A stretch of 15,157 bases of DNA from CAYVCG01 sp964449985 (GCA_964449985.1 CAYVCG010000050.1:1-15157), one strand, 5' to 3'; positions 7,869 to 15,127 are shown, counted from the stretch's first letter. The notes: generated by a model from the sequence alone, not told the origin. Program-made: numbers and translations.

Positions 7869-8439
7869 AAGTCCTTAAAATCCCTTCTGCGACCGCTCTT
7901 TTTGTCATTCTCATATCCATCGCGTTTTTTTCTATATATTTGTGAGCTTCTTGCTCGCTCATCCCCATGTTGGAAATTAGAATGCATTTTGCGCGGTCAA
8001 TTATGCGTATATCCTCTATTTTTTGTACAAGCCGGGAATTCTCACTCTGCATCAAGCGCATATTCTTGTGAACAGCTTTTGCAAGCTTTAATGCGCTCCA
8101 AAATAGCCCTCGGTTTATCGGTTTTGATATAGTTATAACGCCCAAATCCTCAACAAGAGCAGAAAGCTCGTCATAAACTTCTGCCTTTACAACCAAAATA
8201 ACCTGACAAGTGCCTTTGGACGCTATATAACGGGATAAACCTTCCCCGGATTCGTCACGCAGAGGAGCATTAATTATACAATAATCAAAGCTTCGTTCTA
8301 AAAGCATACGCCTTGCTTCGCCACTGGTGGGCACGGTGACAATTTTGCGGCATGAAACAGCTTTTAACATCTCGGAAAAAAACTCCACACTTTTTTCCGA
8401 ATAAGAAACTATTAAAGCGCTTTCTATGAAAATCGCCAC
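7858..8439 (-). CDS. ANTAR-domain RNA-binding regulator with degenerate receiver domain
   Basis: The product has 193 residues. Residues 1-120 have a receiver-like fold pattern (ALIVSY, FDYCIINAPL, VITISKP), a charged, probably coiled-coil stretch follows at 125-145, and an ANTAR domain fills the end (IDRAKCILISNMGMSEQEAHKYI through DMRMTKRAVAEGIL). ANTAR proteins bind RNA and prevent transcription termination. The receiver is atypical: the usual phospho-acceptor Asp is Asn57, the acidic pair after strand 1 is missing (SYSEK), and only the Lys106-Pro107 pair remains. Phosphorylation control is therefore unlikely. The gene sits 26 bp behind glnA, the place of the antiterminator genes described as glnR/nitR in solvent-forming Clostridium, and overlaps purF by 11 bp. 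The GTG start abuts GGAGG with no spacer, so the true start is uncertain. The RNA target is unknown. Confidence 0.9.
   Translation of the reverse strand: MAIFIESALIVSYSEKSVEFFSEMLKAVSCRKIVTVPTSGEARRMLLERSFDYCIINAPLRDESGEGLSRYIASKGTCQVILVVKAEVYDELSALVEDLGVITISKPINRGLFWSALKLAKAVHKNMRLMQSENSRLVQKIEDIRIIDRAKCILISNMGMSEQEAHKYIEKNAMDMRMTKRAVAEGILRTYEN
8372..8400. repeat. AT-rich inverted repeat at the start of the ANTAR gene
   Basis: TCGGAAAAAA (8372-8381) and TTTTTTCCGA (8391-8400) are perfect inverted copies separated by 9 nt. In the message they form a 10-bp stem within codons 14-23 (SEKSVEFFSE). There is no U-run after the stem. It may be a structured region in the early coding sequence or a result of Lys/Phe codons in an AT-rich gene. 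Confidence 0.4.
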
Positions 8440-8444
8440 CCTCC
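8431..8444 (-). promoter_or_regulatory. Ribosome site with ambiguous start for the ANTAR gene
   Basis: The message reads GGAGG (8440-8444) directly followed by GTG (8437-8439), then GCG and ATT (8431-8433). The GTG has no spacer from the Shine-Dalgarno core, which is unfavourable. The ATT two codons later has the ideal 6-nt spacing but is a rare start codon. The next Met is residue 24, which would delete the first strand of the receiver domain. Either GTG or ATT therefore gives nearly the same protein. Confidence 0.4.
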
Positions 8445-8465
8445 AAATAACAATTGTGTTATAAC

Positions 8466-9785
8466 TTACACTGACCTAAAATAACGCTCTTTGTAAAAAT
8501 CGTCTTTATTTTGTACATTTAAAAAGTCGGAGGCTTCTTCTTTTTTTATTGATATATATCGTTCGGAAACCTCCTTTGTTATTGTATTTTTAACAAAATC
8601 GCTGTTTTCTGCCAAGGCAATAGCTTCCGATATGTTTTGCGGAAGCAGCGTTAGGTTTTTAATTATGCTATCCTCCGCCTTGTATAAATCAACATTTAAA
8701 GGAGGAGGCAGAACTAGATTCTTCCCTATACCATCAAGCCCGGCACTGATAATGAGCGCAAATGCAAGATACGGATTTAAAGACGGATCGGGAGAACGCA
8801 GCTCCATACGCATTTTTTCGCCTTTTGCCGCCGGGATTCTAATAAGCTGGGAACGGTTTTGGTGCGACCAAGAAACGTATTTGGGCGCTTCGTGGCTGCC
8901 AAAGCGTTCGTAGGAGTTTGCCAGCGGGTTTAGGAACAAAGTCATTTCCGGCGTTCTCTCCAGAATACCTGCTATAAAGCTTTCCGCAACCTTGTTATGG
9001 TCATCCGGGCTGCTCTTAAACATATTATATCCGTTTTGGGAAAGAGAAAGGTTAACATGCAAGCCACTTCCGCTTTTATCAGGCAATGGTTTTGGCATAA
9101 ATGAGGCGAATAAGCCATTTCTGGCTGCAATCGCTTTAACGACTGATTTAAAGGTCAAAAAGTTATCTGCGCACGTTAAAGCATCGCCAAATTTGAAATC
9201 AATCTCATTCTGGCCCGGACCCCTCTCATGATGAGAGGATTCCGGACGTATAACCATTTCTTCAAGACAAAGGCATATTTCCCGCCGGATGTTTTCTCCT
9301 TTGTCCAACGGGGATATATCAAAATAGCTGCCATTATCTAAGGTTATGTTTGTCGGTTCACCGTTTTCATCCGTTTTGAATAGATAAAATTCGAATTCAG
9401 AACCGATTTTGCAAACATATCCCATGTCTTCACACCGCTTAACTACTTTTTTAAGAATGGTTCTACTATCAGCCTCAAAGTCAGACTTATCAGGGTTTTT
9501 AATATCACAGTAAAAGCGCACAACGCGCCCTTCCTGTGGCCTCCATGGAAGTATATCAAGGGTAGCGGGGTCTGGAAAAAGTAATAAATCCGATTTTGTT
9601 ACATCGGAAAATCCGTTTATGGCGGAAGCGTCAAACGTAACCCCGTTTTCAAAAGCATAAGGTAATTCGTCCGGCATGATAGAAATATTCTTTTGCACGC
9701 CGAAAAGATCACAAAAGGCAAGGCGCAAAAACTTTACGTCATTTTCTTTTACAAATGCCAAAACCTCTTTAACGGTATTTGTCAC
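8466..9785 (-). CDS. glnA: Glutamine synthetase, type I
   Basis: GlnA joins ammonia to glutamate with ATP. The product has 439 residues, the size of the short Firmicute (GSI-alpha) class. Active-site segments are present: GSEFEFYLF (128-136), SSHHERGPGQNEIDF (183-197), GSGLHVNLSL (239-248), NRSQLIRIP (310-318) and MRMELRSPDPSLNPYLAF. There is no adenylylation-site insert. Two departures from the Bacillus protein stand out. The region equivalent to GSSIEGFVRIEESD reads ASAINGFSDVTKSD, so Asp61 replaces the feedback-control Arg62. The Glu-flap segment RFGSHEAP is one residue shorter. I believe both occur in other Clostridia. The start is GTG, 8 nt after AGGAGG, and that site contains the TAG stop of glmS. 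Glutamine made here would supply four amidotransferases encoded around it. Confidence 0.97.
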   Translation of the reverse strand: MTNTVKEVLAFVKENDVKFLRLAFCDLFGVQKNISIMPDELPYAFENGVTFDASAINGFSDVTKSDLLLFPDPATLDILPWRPQEGRVVRFYCDIKNPDKSDFEADSRTILKKVVKRCEDMGYVCKIGSEFEFYLFKTDENGEPTNITLDNGSYFDISPLDKGENIRREICLCLEEMVIRPESSHHERGPGQNEIDFKFGDALTCADNFLTFKSVVKAIAARNGLFASFMPKPLPDKSGSGLHVNLSLSQNGYNMFKSSPDDHNKVAESFIAGILERTPEMTLFLNPLANSYERFGSHEAPKYVSWSHQNRSQLIRIPAAKGEKMRMELRSPDPSLNPYLAFALIISAGLDGIGKNLVLPPPLNVDLYKAEDSIIKNLTLLPQNISEAIALAENSDFVKNTITKEVSERYISIKKEEASDFLNVQNKDDFYKERYFRSV

Positions 9786-9797
9786 GCTTTTTTCCTC

Positions 9798-11609
9798 CTA
9801 CTCAACAGTAACACTTTTTGCCAGATTTCTTGGTTTATCTATATCACAGCCTTTATTAGCTGCTATGTAATAACTAAATAATTGCATCAGAACAACGGAA
9901 AGGGATGGAGCGAATAATTCCGAAACATCCTTTAAGTGTAAAACAGAAACCTTATCATTTTCCACAATTTCCTCAGAATCCGTTATAAACAGAACCTTTG
10001 CTCCGCGGCTTATTACCTGTTCTACGTTGCTCATAGTCTTGCCATACAGCTGTTTGCAGCAGGAGATAGCAACGACCATCGTATTATCTTCGATAAGGGA
10101 AATCGTGCCGTGTTTTAATTCTCCTCCGGCATATGCTTCCGAATGGATATATGATATTTCTTTAAGCTTTAATGAGCCTTCAAGAGCAATTGCATAGTCG
10201 ATATTTCTGCCTATAAAGAAAATGCTCTTGCAGTTAAAGCAGGTTGCGGCATAGTGCTGTATTTTGTCCACATGGGCAAACAGCTCTTCAACCTTTTGCG
10301 GAAGCGCCTTTATGTCAGACATTAGCTTATTTTCTTGCTCATCTGATATTTTGCCCACTTTAGCGGCAAATTTTACAGCCAAGATATATAAAAGTGCAAG
10401 CTGCGCAGAAAAAGCTTTTGTGGTTGCAACGGCGATTTCCGGGCCGGCAACAGTATAGATCGTGTGGGTGGATTCCTTAGCTATTGTGCTTCCAATAACG
10501 TTTACTATAGCAAGCGTTGTTGCGCCCTTGTTTTTAGCTTCCCTCATTGCCGCTATTGTATCCGCTGTTTCTCCAGATTGGCTAATAATTATAACCAATG
10601 TTTTTTCATCAATAATAGCGTCCCTATAACGGAATTCGCTCGCTAGATCCACCTCTACGGATATACGGCTTAATTTCTCGAATACGTATTTAGCAACCAT
10701 TCCGGCATTATAAGCTGAGCCACAGGCGGTTATAACGATTCTGTCGTATGCGCCTATATCCAAGCCATCAACAATGGCTTTATTTTTTCCGCCTTCCATA
10801 ACGGAATTTATCGTATCACGCAAAACGCGGGGCTGTTCCATGATTTCTTTGAACATAAAATGTTCATAGCCGCCTTTTTCTGCGCTTTCAAAACTCCAAG
10901 AGATAGTTTCGGGAACTTTTTCTATCTTTTCTTTATCCATATTGTAAAAAGCAACATTGTCGCCTTTTAATATGGCTATTTCCTTATCCTCTAAATAGCA
11001 AACGCGGGTCGTGTGCCTTAAAATCGCAGGAACATCTGATGCTATGAAATTGCCGTTGTCTGCCAGACCAACAATAAGCGGATTATCCTTTTTAACAGCG
11101 ACAATCATATCCGGCTCGTCAGTACACATGATTCCAAGCGCATAAGAACCTTCAAGAGCATTAACAACCTTGATTACTGTATCAATAATATCGTCTTTAT
11201 AATAATATTCCGCTAATTGAGCGATTACTTCGCTATCTGTTTCTGAGGCGAATTTAACGCCCTTTGATTCCAGCTTTTCACGCAGTGGTTTAAAGTTTTC
11301 TATTATGCCGTTATGAACAACGGCAATCTTGCTTTTGCTTCCCAAATGCGGGTGCGAATTTACGTTTGAAGGTTCACCGTGGGTTGCCCAGCGGGTATGG
11401 CCTATGCCGATGTTGCCGCTTATTGGGTCTTTTTCCACAGCTTCTTCCAAAACGGACAAACGGCCTTTGCGCTTTATAACACTAAATTCATTATTATTGT
11501 AAACCGCTATACCAGCGGAGTCATATCCTCTGTATTCCAGCTTTCTTAAACCCTCAAGAATAAACGGAACCGAATTTTCATTTCCAACAAATCCTATTAT
11601 GCCGCACAT
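9798..11609 (-). CDS. glmS: Glutamine--fructose-6-phosphate aminotransferase (isomerising)
   Basis: GlmS makes glucosamine-6-phosphate from fructose-6-phosphate and glutamine, the entry step to UDP-GlcNAc and peptidoglycan. The product has 603 residues, a full-length family member. Cys2 (MCGIIGFVG) is the nucleophile of the class II amidotransferase domain, which also has RGYDSAG and GHTRWATHGEP (70-80). Two SIS sugar-isomerase domains follow, with TACGSAYNAG at about 294-303 and SQSGETADT at 343-351. The C-terminus DKPRNLAKSVTVE is the standard GlmS ending. The ATG follows GGGAGGG with good spacing. The upstream gap is only 91 bp, too short for a glmS ribozyme, so control must differ from the Bacillus case. 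The TAG stop is built into the glnA ribosome site. Confidence 0.98.
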   Translation of the reverse strand: MCGIIGFVGNENSVPFILEGLRKLEYRGYDSAGIAVYNNNEFSVIKRKGRLSVLEEAVEKDPISGNIGIGHTRWATHGEPSNVNSHPHLGSKSKIAVVHNGIIENFKPLREKLESKGVKFASETDSEVIAQLAEYYYKDDIIDTVIKVVNALEGSYALGIMCTDEPDMIVAVKKDNPLIVGLADNGNFIASDVPAILRHTTRVCYLEDKEIAILKGDNVAFYNMDKEKIEKVPETISWSFESAEKGGYEHFMFKEIMEQPRVLRDTINSVMEGGKNKAIVDGLDIGAYDRIVITACGSAYNAGMVAKYVFEKLSRISVEVDLASEFRYRDAIIDEKTLVIIISQSGETADTIAAMREAKNKGATTLAIVNVIGSTIAKESTHTIYTVAGPEIAVATTKAFSAQLALLYILAVKFAAKVGKISDEQENKLMSDIKALPQKVEELFAHVDKIQHYAATCFNCKSIFFIGRNIDYAIALEGSLKLKEISYIHSEAYAGGELKHGTISLIEDNTMVVAISCCKQLYGKTMSNVEQVISRGAKVLFITDSEEIVENDKVSVLHLKDVSELFAPSLSVVLMQLFSYYIAANKGCDIDKPRNLAKSVTVE

Positions 11610-11613
11610 AATA
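11595..11613 (-). promoter_or_regulatory. Hairpin over the glmS start codon
   Basis: In the message TATTATG (11607-11613) pairs perfectly with CATAATA (11595-11601) around a 5-nt loop. The 7-bp stem contains the glmS ATG at 11607-11609, and the Shine-Dalgarno run GGGAGGG (11615-11621) sits just outside it. Such a stem could slow initiation. It is AT-rich and therefore weak, and half of it encodes Ile-Ile, so chance remains possible. Confidence 0.35.
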
Positions 11614-11700
11614 ACCCTCCCTTGAGTCGCTGTATAAAGGAGCTTATACAGAATGCACTTTTTTTACATTTACATATTAACCTTTGGTAGCCTTTTTTAG
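11610..11700 (-). promoter_or_regulatory. purA-glmS intergenic leader, the only sizeable gap in the block
   Basis: This 91-bp stretch is the only gap above about 30 bp. It has no convincing terminator after purA and no clear sigma-70 promoter; TGTATAAG at 11643-11650 resembles a -10 box, but nothing like TTGACA lies 16-18 bp upstream of it. It holds a 7-bp hairpin with a 6-nt loop (11631-11650) and the strong glmS ribosome site. An internal promoter here is possible but not demonstrable from sequence. Confidence 0.35.
11631..11650 (-). promoter_or_regulatory. Hexaloop hairpin in the glmS leader
   Basis: The message TGTATAA (11644-11650) pairs perfectly with TTATACA (11631-11637) around the loop GCUCCU. 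The CUCC of the loop is complementary to the GGAG of the downstream glmS Shine-Dalgarno site, so a loop-SD interaction is conceivable. The loop lacks the A1/G4 bases of known ANTAR-binding hexaloops. No U-run follows, so it is not a terminator. Confidence 0.4.
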
Positions 11701-12969
11701 TTATTCCACAGTTATATAATCATCTCTTTGGGCCCCTACGGATATATATTTTATAGGGCAGCCAACAGCTTTTTCAATAAAACGCACATATGATAATGCC
11801 GCCTTTGGCAAATCGCTCAGTTTGCGGCAGGTCGATATGTCTTGCTTAAAGCCTTCTACATATTCATAAACGGGTTTTGCGCGCCCAAGTCTATCCCCTG
11901 TAGGGAAATCCGTTGTTTTAACTCCATCAATTTCATAGGCAACACAAACTGGGATTTTGTCAAGGTATGATAAAACATCCAGCTTTGTTAGAGCAAGATA
12001 GGTTGCCCCCTGTGCAAGTGTTCCATAAATAGAGGCCGGTATATCAAAACCGCCGACCCGCCTTGGGCGGCCGGTGGCTGCGCCGTATTCTCCTCCGGCT
12101 TCGCGCAGTTGATGGGCTTCATCCCCAAAAAGCTCTGCCGTAAACGGCCCCTCTCCAACACAACTGGAATATGCTTTCATAATGCCAATAACGTTATCCA
12201 GCTGCTTTGACGGTATGCCAGAACCGATAGGTGCATAAGCAGCAATTGTTTGAGATGAAGACGTATATGGATAAATACCAAAATCAATGTCCCTCAGTGC
12301 GCCGAGTTGTGCTTCAAACATAATGTTTTTCCCACAGTTTTCCAACAAATATTTAGATACATCGCAAACATATGGCGCTATGATTTCTCCATATTTATTG
12401 AGCCAGTAGAGAGTTTGCTCTAAAGATATTTCCTCGCTTTTATAACCGCCGGAAACAGTGAGGTTTTTCCATTCCAAAATGTTTTCCAGTTTTTCTTTCA
12501 GCATGTCTTGGGATAACAAATCACCCATACGGATGCCTTTTTTCATATATTTATCAGCGTAAACAGGGGCTATACCTCTTCTTGTGGAGCCAAATTTTTT
12601 GTCCCCCAAACGTTCTTCCTCAAGTATATCAAGCATTTTATGGTATGGGAAACAAATGATTGCTTTTTCGCTTATTTTCAAATTGTCCGGGGTTATTTTG
12701 ATGCCTTTGCCAGTGAGAGAGGTTATCTCGTTACACAAATGCTCAATATCAATAACCATGCCGTTACCCATTACATTTACTGTTGTTTCACGTAATATGC
12801 CGGACGGCAACAGATTAAGCACAAATTTGCCTCTATCGTTTATGACAGTATGCCCTGCGTTGTTTCCACCCTGATAGCGGACAACGATGTCATAATCTGA
12901 TGAAAGCAAATCAACCATTCTGCCTTTTCCCTCGTCTCCCCAGTTAATGCCGACTATTGCTGTTAGCAT
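11701..12969 (-). CDS. purA: Adenylosuccinate synthetase, divergent form
   Basis: PurA joins aspartate to IMP with GTP, the first step from IMP to AMP. The product has 422 residues, near the family norm of about 430. The catalytic N-terminus is clear: GDEGKGRMVD with Asp12, and GGNNAGHT with His40. Later motifs are TGRPRRVGGFD and ALTKLDVL. Several normally rigid motifs are altered. The Escherichia coli segment GTTGRGIGPAYEDK reads GSTRRGIAPVYADK here, and FEGAQGTLLDIDHGTYP reads FEAQLGALRDIDFGIYP. These changes look like a consistent subfamily rather than decay, because the frame and remaining sites are intact. The ATG lies 8 nt after AGGAGG, which overlaps the TAG stop of purB. Confidence 0.94.
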   Translation of the reverse strand: MLTAIVGINWGDEGKGRMVDLLSSDYDIVVRYQGGNNAGHTVINDRGKFVLNLLPSGILRETTVNVMGNGMVIDIEHLCNEITSLTGKGIKITPDNLKISEKAIICFPYHKMLDILEEERLGDKKFGSTRRGIAPVYADKYMKKGIRMGDLLSQDMLKEKLENILEWKNLTVSGGYKSEEISLEQTLYWLNKYGEIIAPYVCDVSKYLLENCGKNIMFEAQLGALRDIDFGIYPYTSSSQTIAAYAPIGSGIPSKQLDNVIGIMKAYSSCVGEGPFTAELFGDEAHQLREAGGEYGAATGRPRRVGGFDIPASIYGTLAQGATYLALTKLDVLSYLDKIPVCVAYEIDGVKTTDFPTGDRLGRAKPVYEYVEGFKQDISTCRKLSDLPKAALSYVRFIEKAVGCPIKYISVGAQRDDYITVE

Positions 12970-12981
12970 AAACGTTTCCTC

Positions 12982-14409
12982 CTACACATTTATATTTATT
13001 TCTACGCCCAAAAGCTGTTTATTATTAATCAAAACTTCCTGAACAGTATATAAAAACTCTTCAGTTTGTTCTTTAGCACGGCCAGTGAAGTTCTTTGCCG
13101 AAATTAAGGCATTAAGTTCGCTTTCGGTTATATTAAAGACGGGGTCTTCCGATATGCGTCTGATAAGATCGTTTTCAGAACCGTTATGCTTGATTTGCCT
13201 TGCAGCCTCGACAGAGTGTTTTCTTATCGCTTCGTGAAGTTTCTGGCGGTCTCCGCCTTTTTTAACGCAATGCATAAGAATGTTTTCTGTTGCCATAAAA
13301 GGCAGCTCTTCCATCAAATGCTTTTCAATCATTTTCGGATAAACGGTGAGCCCGCTTATAATGTTTATATATAATGAAAGTATTGCATCAACGCCTAAAA
13401 ATGCTTCCGGTATGCTTATGCGTTTGTTTGCAGAATCGTCCAGCGTCCGCTCAAACCACTGAGCGCTTGCTGTTAGGGCAGGGTTAAGAGCATCTGTAAT
13501 GACGTATCTTGCTAAAGATGCTATGCGTTCGCTGCGCATAGGGTTTCTTTTATAAGCCATGGCTGATGAACCGATCTGCTTTTCTTCAAACGGTTCGTCA
13601 AACTCTTTTAAGTGTGACAATAATCTCATGTCATTGGAAAATTTGTATGCGCTTTGAGCTATTCCGCTTAAAACAGATAAAACATAATAATCCACCTTGC
13701 GAGAATATGTTTGGCCACTAACGGCATAAACAGATTCGAAGCCCATTTTTTCTGCTATTTTCTTCTCCAGCTGTTTAACTTTTTCATGGTCGCCATCAAA
13801 GAGCTGTAAAAAGCTTGCCCCTGTTCCGGTAGTTCCTTTACAACCCAGCAGCTTCAAGCCAGATAAAGTAAAATCAAGCTGTTCCAAATCAAACAGCAAA
13901 TCCATGAGCCATAAAGTCGCGCGTTTTCCAACCGTTGTCGGCTGGGCGGATTGAAAATGGGTGTATGCCAAAGTCGGCAGGGATTTATGCTTTTCAGCAA
14001 ACTCAGCCAAAGCTGAAATCGTATTAACCAACAATTTTTTTATATGCAAAAGACCAGATTTTATTAAAATAATTTCTGTATTATCCCCAACAAAGCATGA
14101 TGTTGCGCCCAGATGAATGATAGGCATAGCCGCCGGGCATTGCTCTCCATAAGCGTGTATATGCGCCATAACATCGTGGCGGACTTCGCGCTCTTTTTTG
14201 TTTGCAACGTCATAGTTTATATTAAATATATTCCTTTTAAGTTCATCTATCTGTTCGTCTGATATGGGAAGGCCCAGTTCCTTTTCGCTTTCAGCAAGCG
14301 CCACCCAAAGCTTGCGCCAAGTAGTGAATTTATTGTCATCTGAAAAAATGACTTGAATTTGCTTGCTTGAATAGCGCTTGCATAAAGGGTTTTCATACGT
14401 TGCAGACAT
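12982..14409 (-). CDS. purB: Adenylosuccinate lyase, long (animal-like) type
   Basis: PurB releases fumarate from SAICAR and from adenylosuccinate, so it serves both the main purine pathway and the AMP branch. The product has 475 residues, longer than the roughly 430 of Bacillus PurB. Its C-terminal half resembles animal ADSL closely: MRSERIASLARY, QWFERTLDDSANKR and ELPFMATENILM. Catalytic regions are visible as RHDVMAH (77-83), THFQSAQPTTVGKR (His151) and the fumarate-lyase signature GSSAMAYKRNP (280-290). The usual Pro of SSAMPYKRNP is Ala285 here. The ATG lies 7 nt after GGGGAGG and overlaps the end of purC by 17 bp. Its TAG stop forms part of the purA ribosome site. Confidence 0.97.
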   Translation of the reverse strand: MSATYENPLCKRYSSKQIQVIFSDDNKFTTWRKLWVALAESEKELGLPISDEQIDELKRNIFNINYDVANKKEREVRHDVMAHIHAYGEQCPAAMPIIHLGATSCFVGDNTEIILIKSGLLHIKKLLVNTISALAEFAEKHKSLPTLAYTHFQSAQPTTVGKRATLWLMDLLFDLEQLDFTLSGLKLLGCKGTTGTGASFLQLFDGDHEKVKQLEKKIAEKMGFESVYAVSGQTYSRKVDYYVLSVLSGIAQSAYKFSNDMRLLSHLKEFDEPFEEKQIGSSAMAYKRNPMRSERIASLARYVITDALNPALTASAQWFERTLDDSANKRISIPEAFLGVDAILSLYINIISGLTVYPKMIEKHLMEELPFMATENILMHCVKKGGDRQKLHEAIRKHSVEAARQIKHNGSENDLIRRISEDPVFNITESELNALISAKNFTGRAKEQTEEFLYTVQEVLINNKQLLGVEININV

Positions 14410-15106
14410 TTTTCAACCTCCCCAAAACTTCCTCATAGCTTTGTGTAACGTTGCCCAAGTCTCGGCGGAATCTATCCTTATCCAGCTTTTCCAACGTTGT
14501 TTTATCCCAAAGACGACAGGAATCGGGCGATATTTCATCGCAAAGCAATACTTCTCCGCCACATCTTCCAAATTCCAGCTTAAAATCAGCGAGTATTATA
14601 TTTGCTTTTTCAAACAATGCGGTAAGCAAGGAGTTTATGCTCAAGGCATAGTCCGTTAGTATTTTAACTTCCTCGTCAGTTGCAAGAGAAAGAGCTTTAA
14701 TATGATTGTTATTTAACATCGGGTCTCCCAATTCATCGCTTTTATAGCAGAATTCCAAAACAGCGGTGTTTAAGCGTTCTCCTTCTTTAACACCGTATTT
14801 TTTGCTATAGCCTCCTGCGGCATAGTTTCTGACGATAACCTCAACAGGTATAATTTCAGCTTTTTTTGCAACAACGCTAGTATCGTCTATAACTTCTATC
14901 ATATGTGTTTTTATGCCATTAGATTCAAGATATTTGTATATAATGTTTGATATGGAGGCATTTAGCAAGCCTTTTTTAAAAAGCTCCTCCTTTTTTTCAC
15001 CATTAAACGCCGTCGCCGTATCTTTGTATTCGATAATACAGGTATCATCCTGTGGCCCACGGTATACAATCTTTGATTTTCCCTCGTATAAGATTTCTCT
15101 CTGCAT
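14393..15106 (-). CDS. purC: SAICAR synthetase
   Basis: PurC joins aspartate to CAIR with ATP in the eighth step of IMP synthesis; its product is the substrate of PurB, encoded next. The 237-residue length matches bacterial PurC. Motifs are YEGKSKIVY (7-15), IIPVEVIVRNYAAGG (85-99), the SAICAR signature LADFKLEFG (172-180), and DEISPDSCRLWD followed by LDKDRFRRDLG. The ATG follows AGGAGAG with a 5-nt spacer. Its last 17 bp overlap purB in another frame, so the two are probably translated in a coupled way. It is the first complete gene of the block; any promoter lies beyond the right edge. Confidence 0.97.
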   Translation of the reverse strand: MQREILYEGKSKIVYRGPQDDTCIIEYKDTATAFNGEKKEELFKKGLLNASISNIIYKYLESNGIKTHMIEVIDDTSVVAKKAEIIPVEVIVRNYAAGGYSKKYGVKEGERLNTAVLEFCYKSDELGDPMLNNNHIKALSLATDEEVKILTDYALSINSLLTALFEKANIILADFKLEFGRCGGEVLLCDEISPDSCRLWDKTTLEKLDKDRFRRDLGNVTQSYEEVLGRLKNVCNV

Positions 15107-15127
15107 AATAACTCTCCTATATATATT

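Noticed and set aside
8447..8462. Short hairpin between glnA and the ANTAR gene
   Set aside because: ATAACA and TGTTAT form only a 6-bp AT-rich stem with a 4-nt loop and no U-run; too weak to call a terminator or processing site.
11631..11650. ANTAR-binding hexaloop in the glmS leader
   Set aside because: The loop is GCUCCU, without A1 and G4, and the neighbouring hairpin has a 5-nt loop, so the known dual-hexaloop pattern is not met.
11610..11700. glmS ribozyme or purine riboswitch upstream of glmS
   Set aside because: The gap is only 91 bp, shorter than a glmS ribozyme, and no purine-riboswitch core (three-way junction with paired loops) could be seen.
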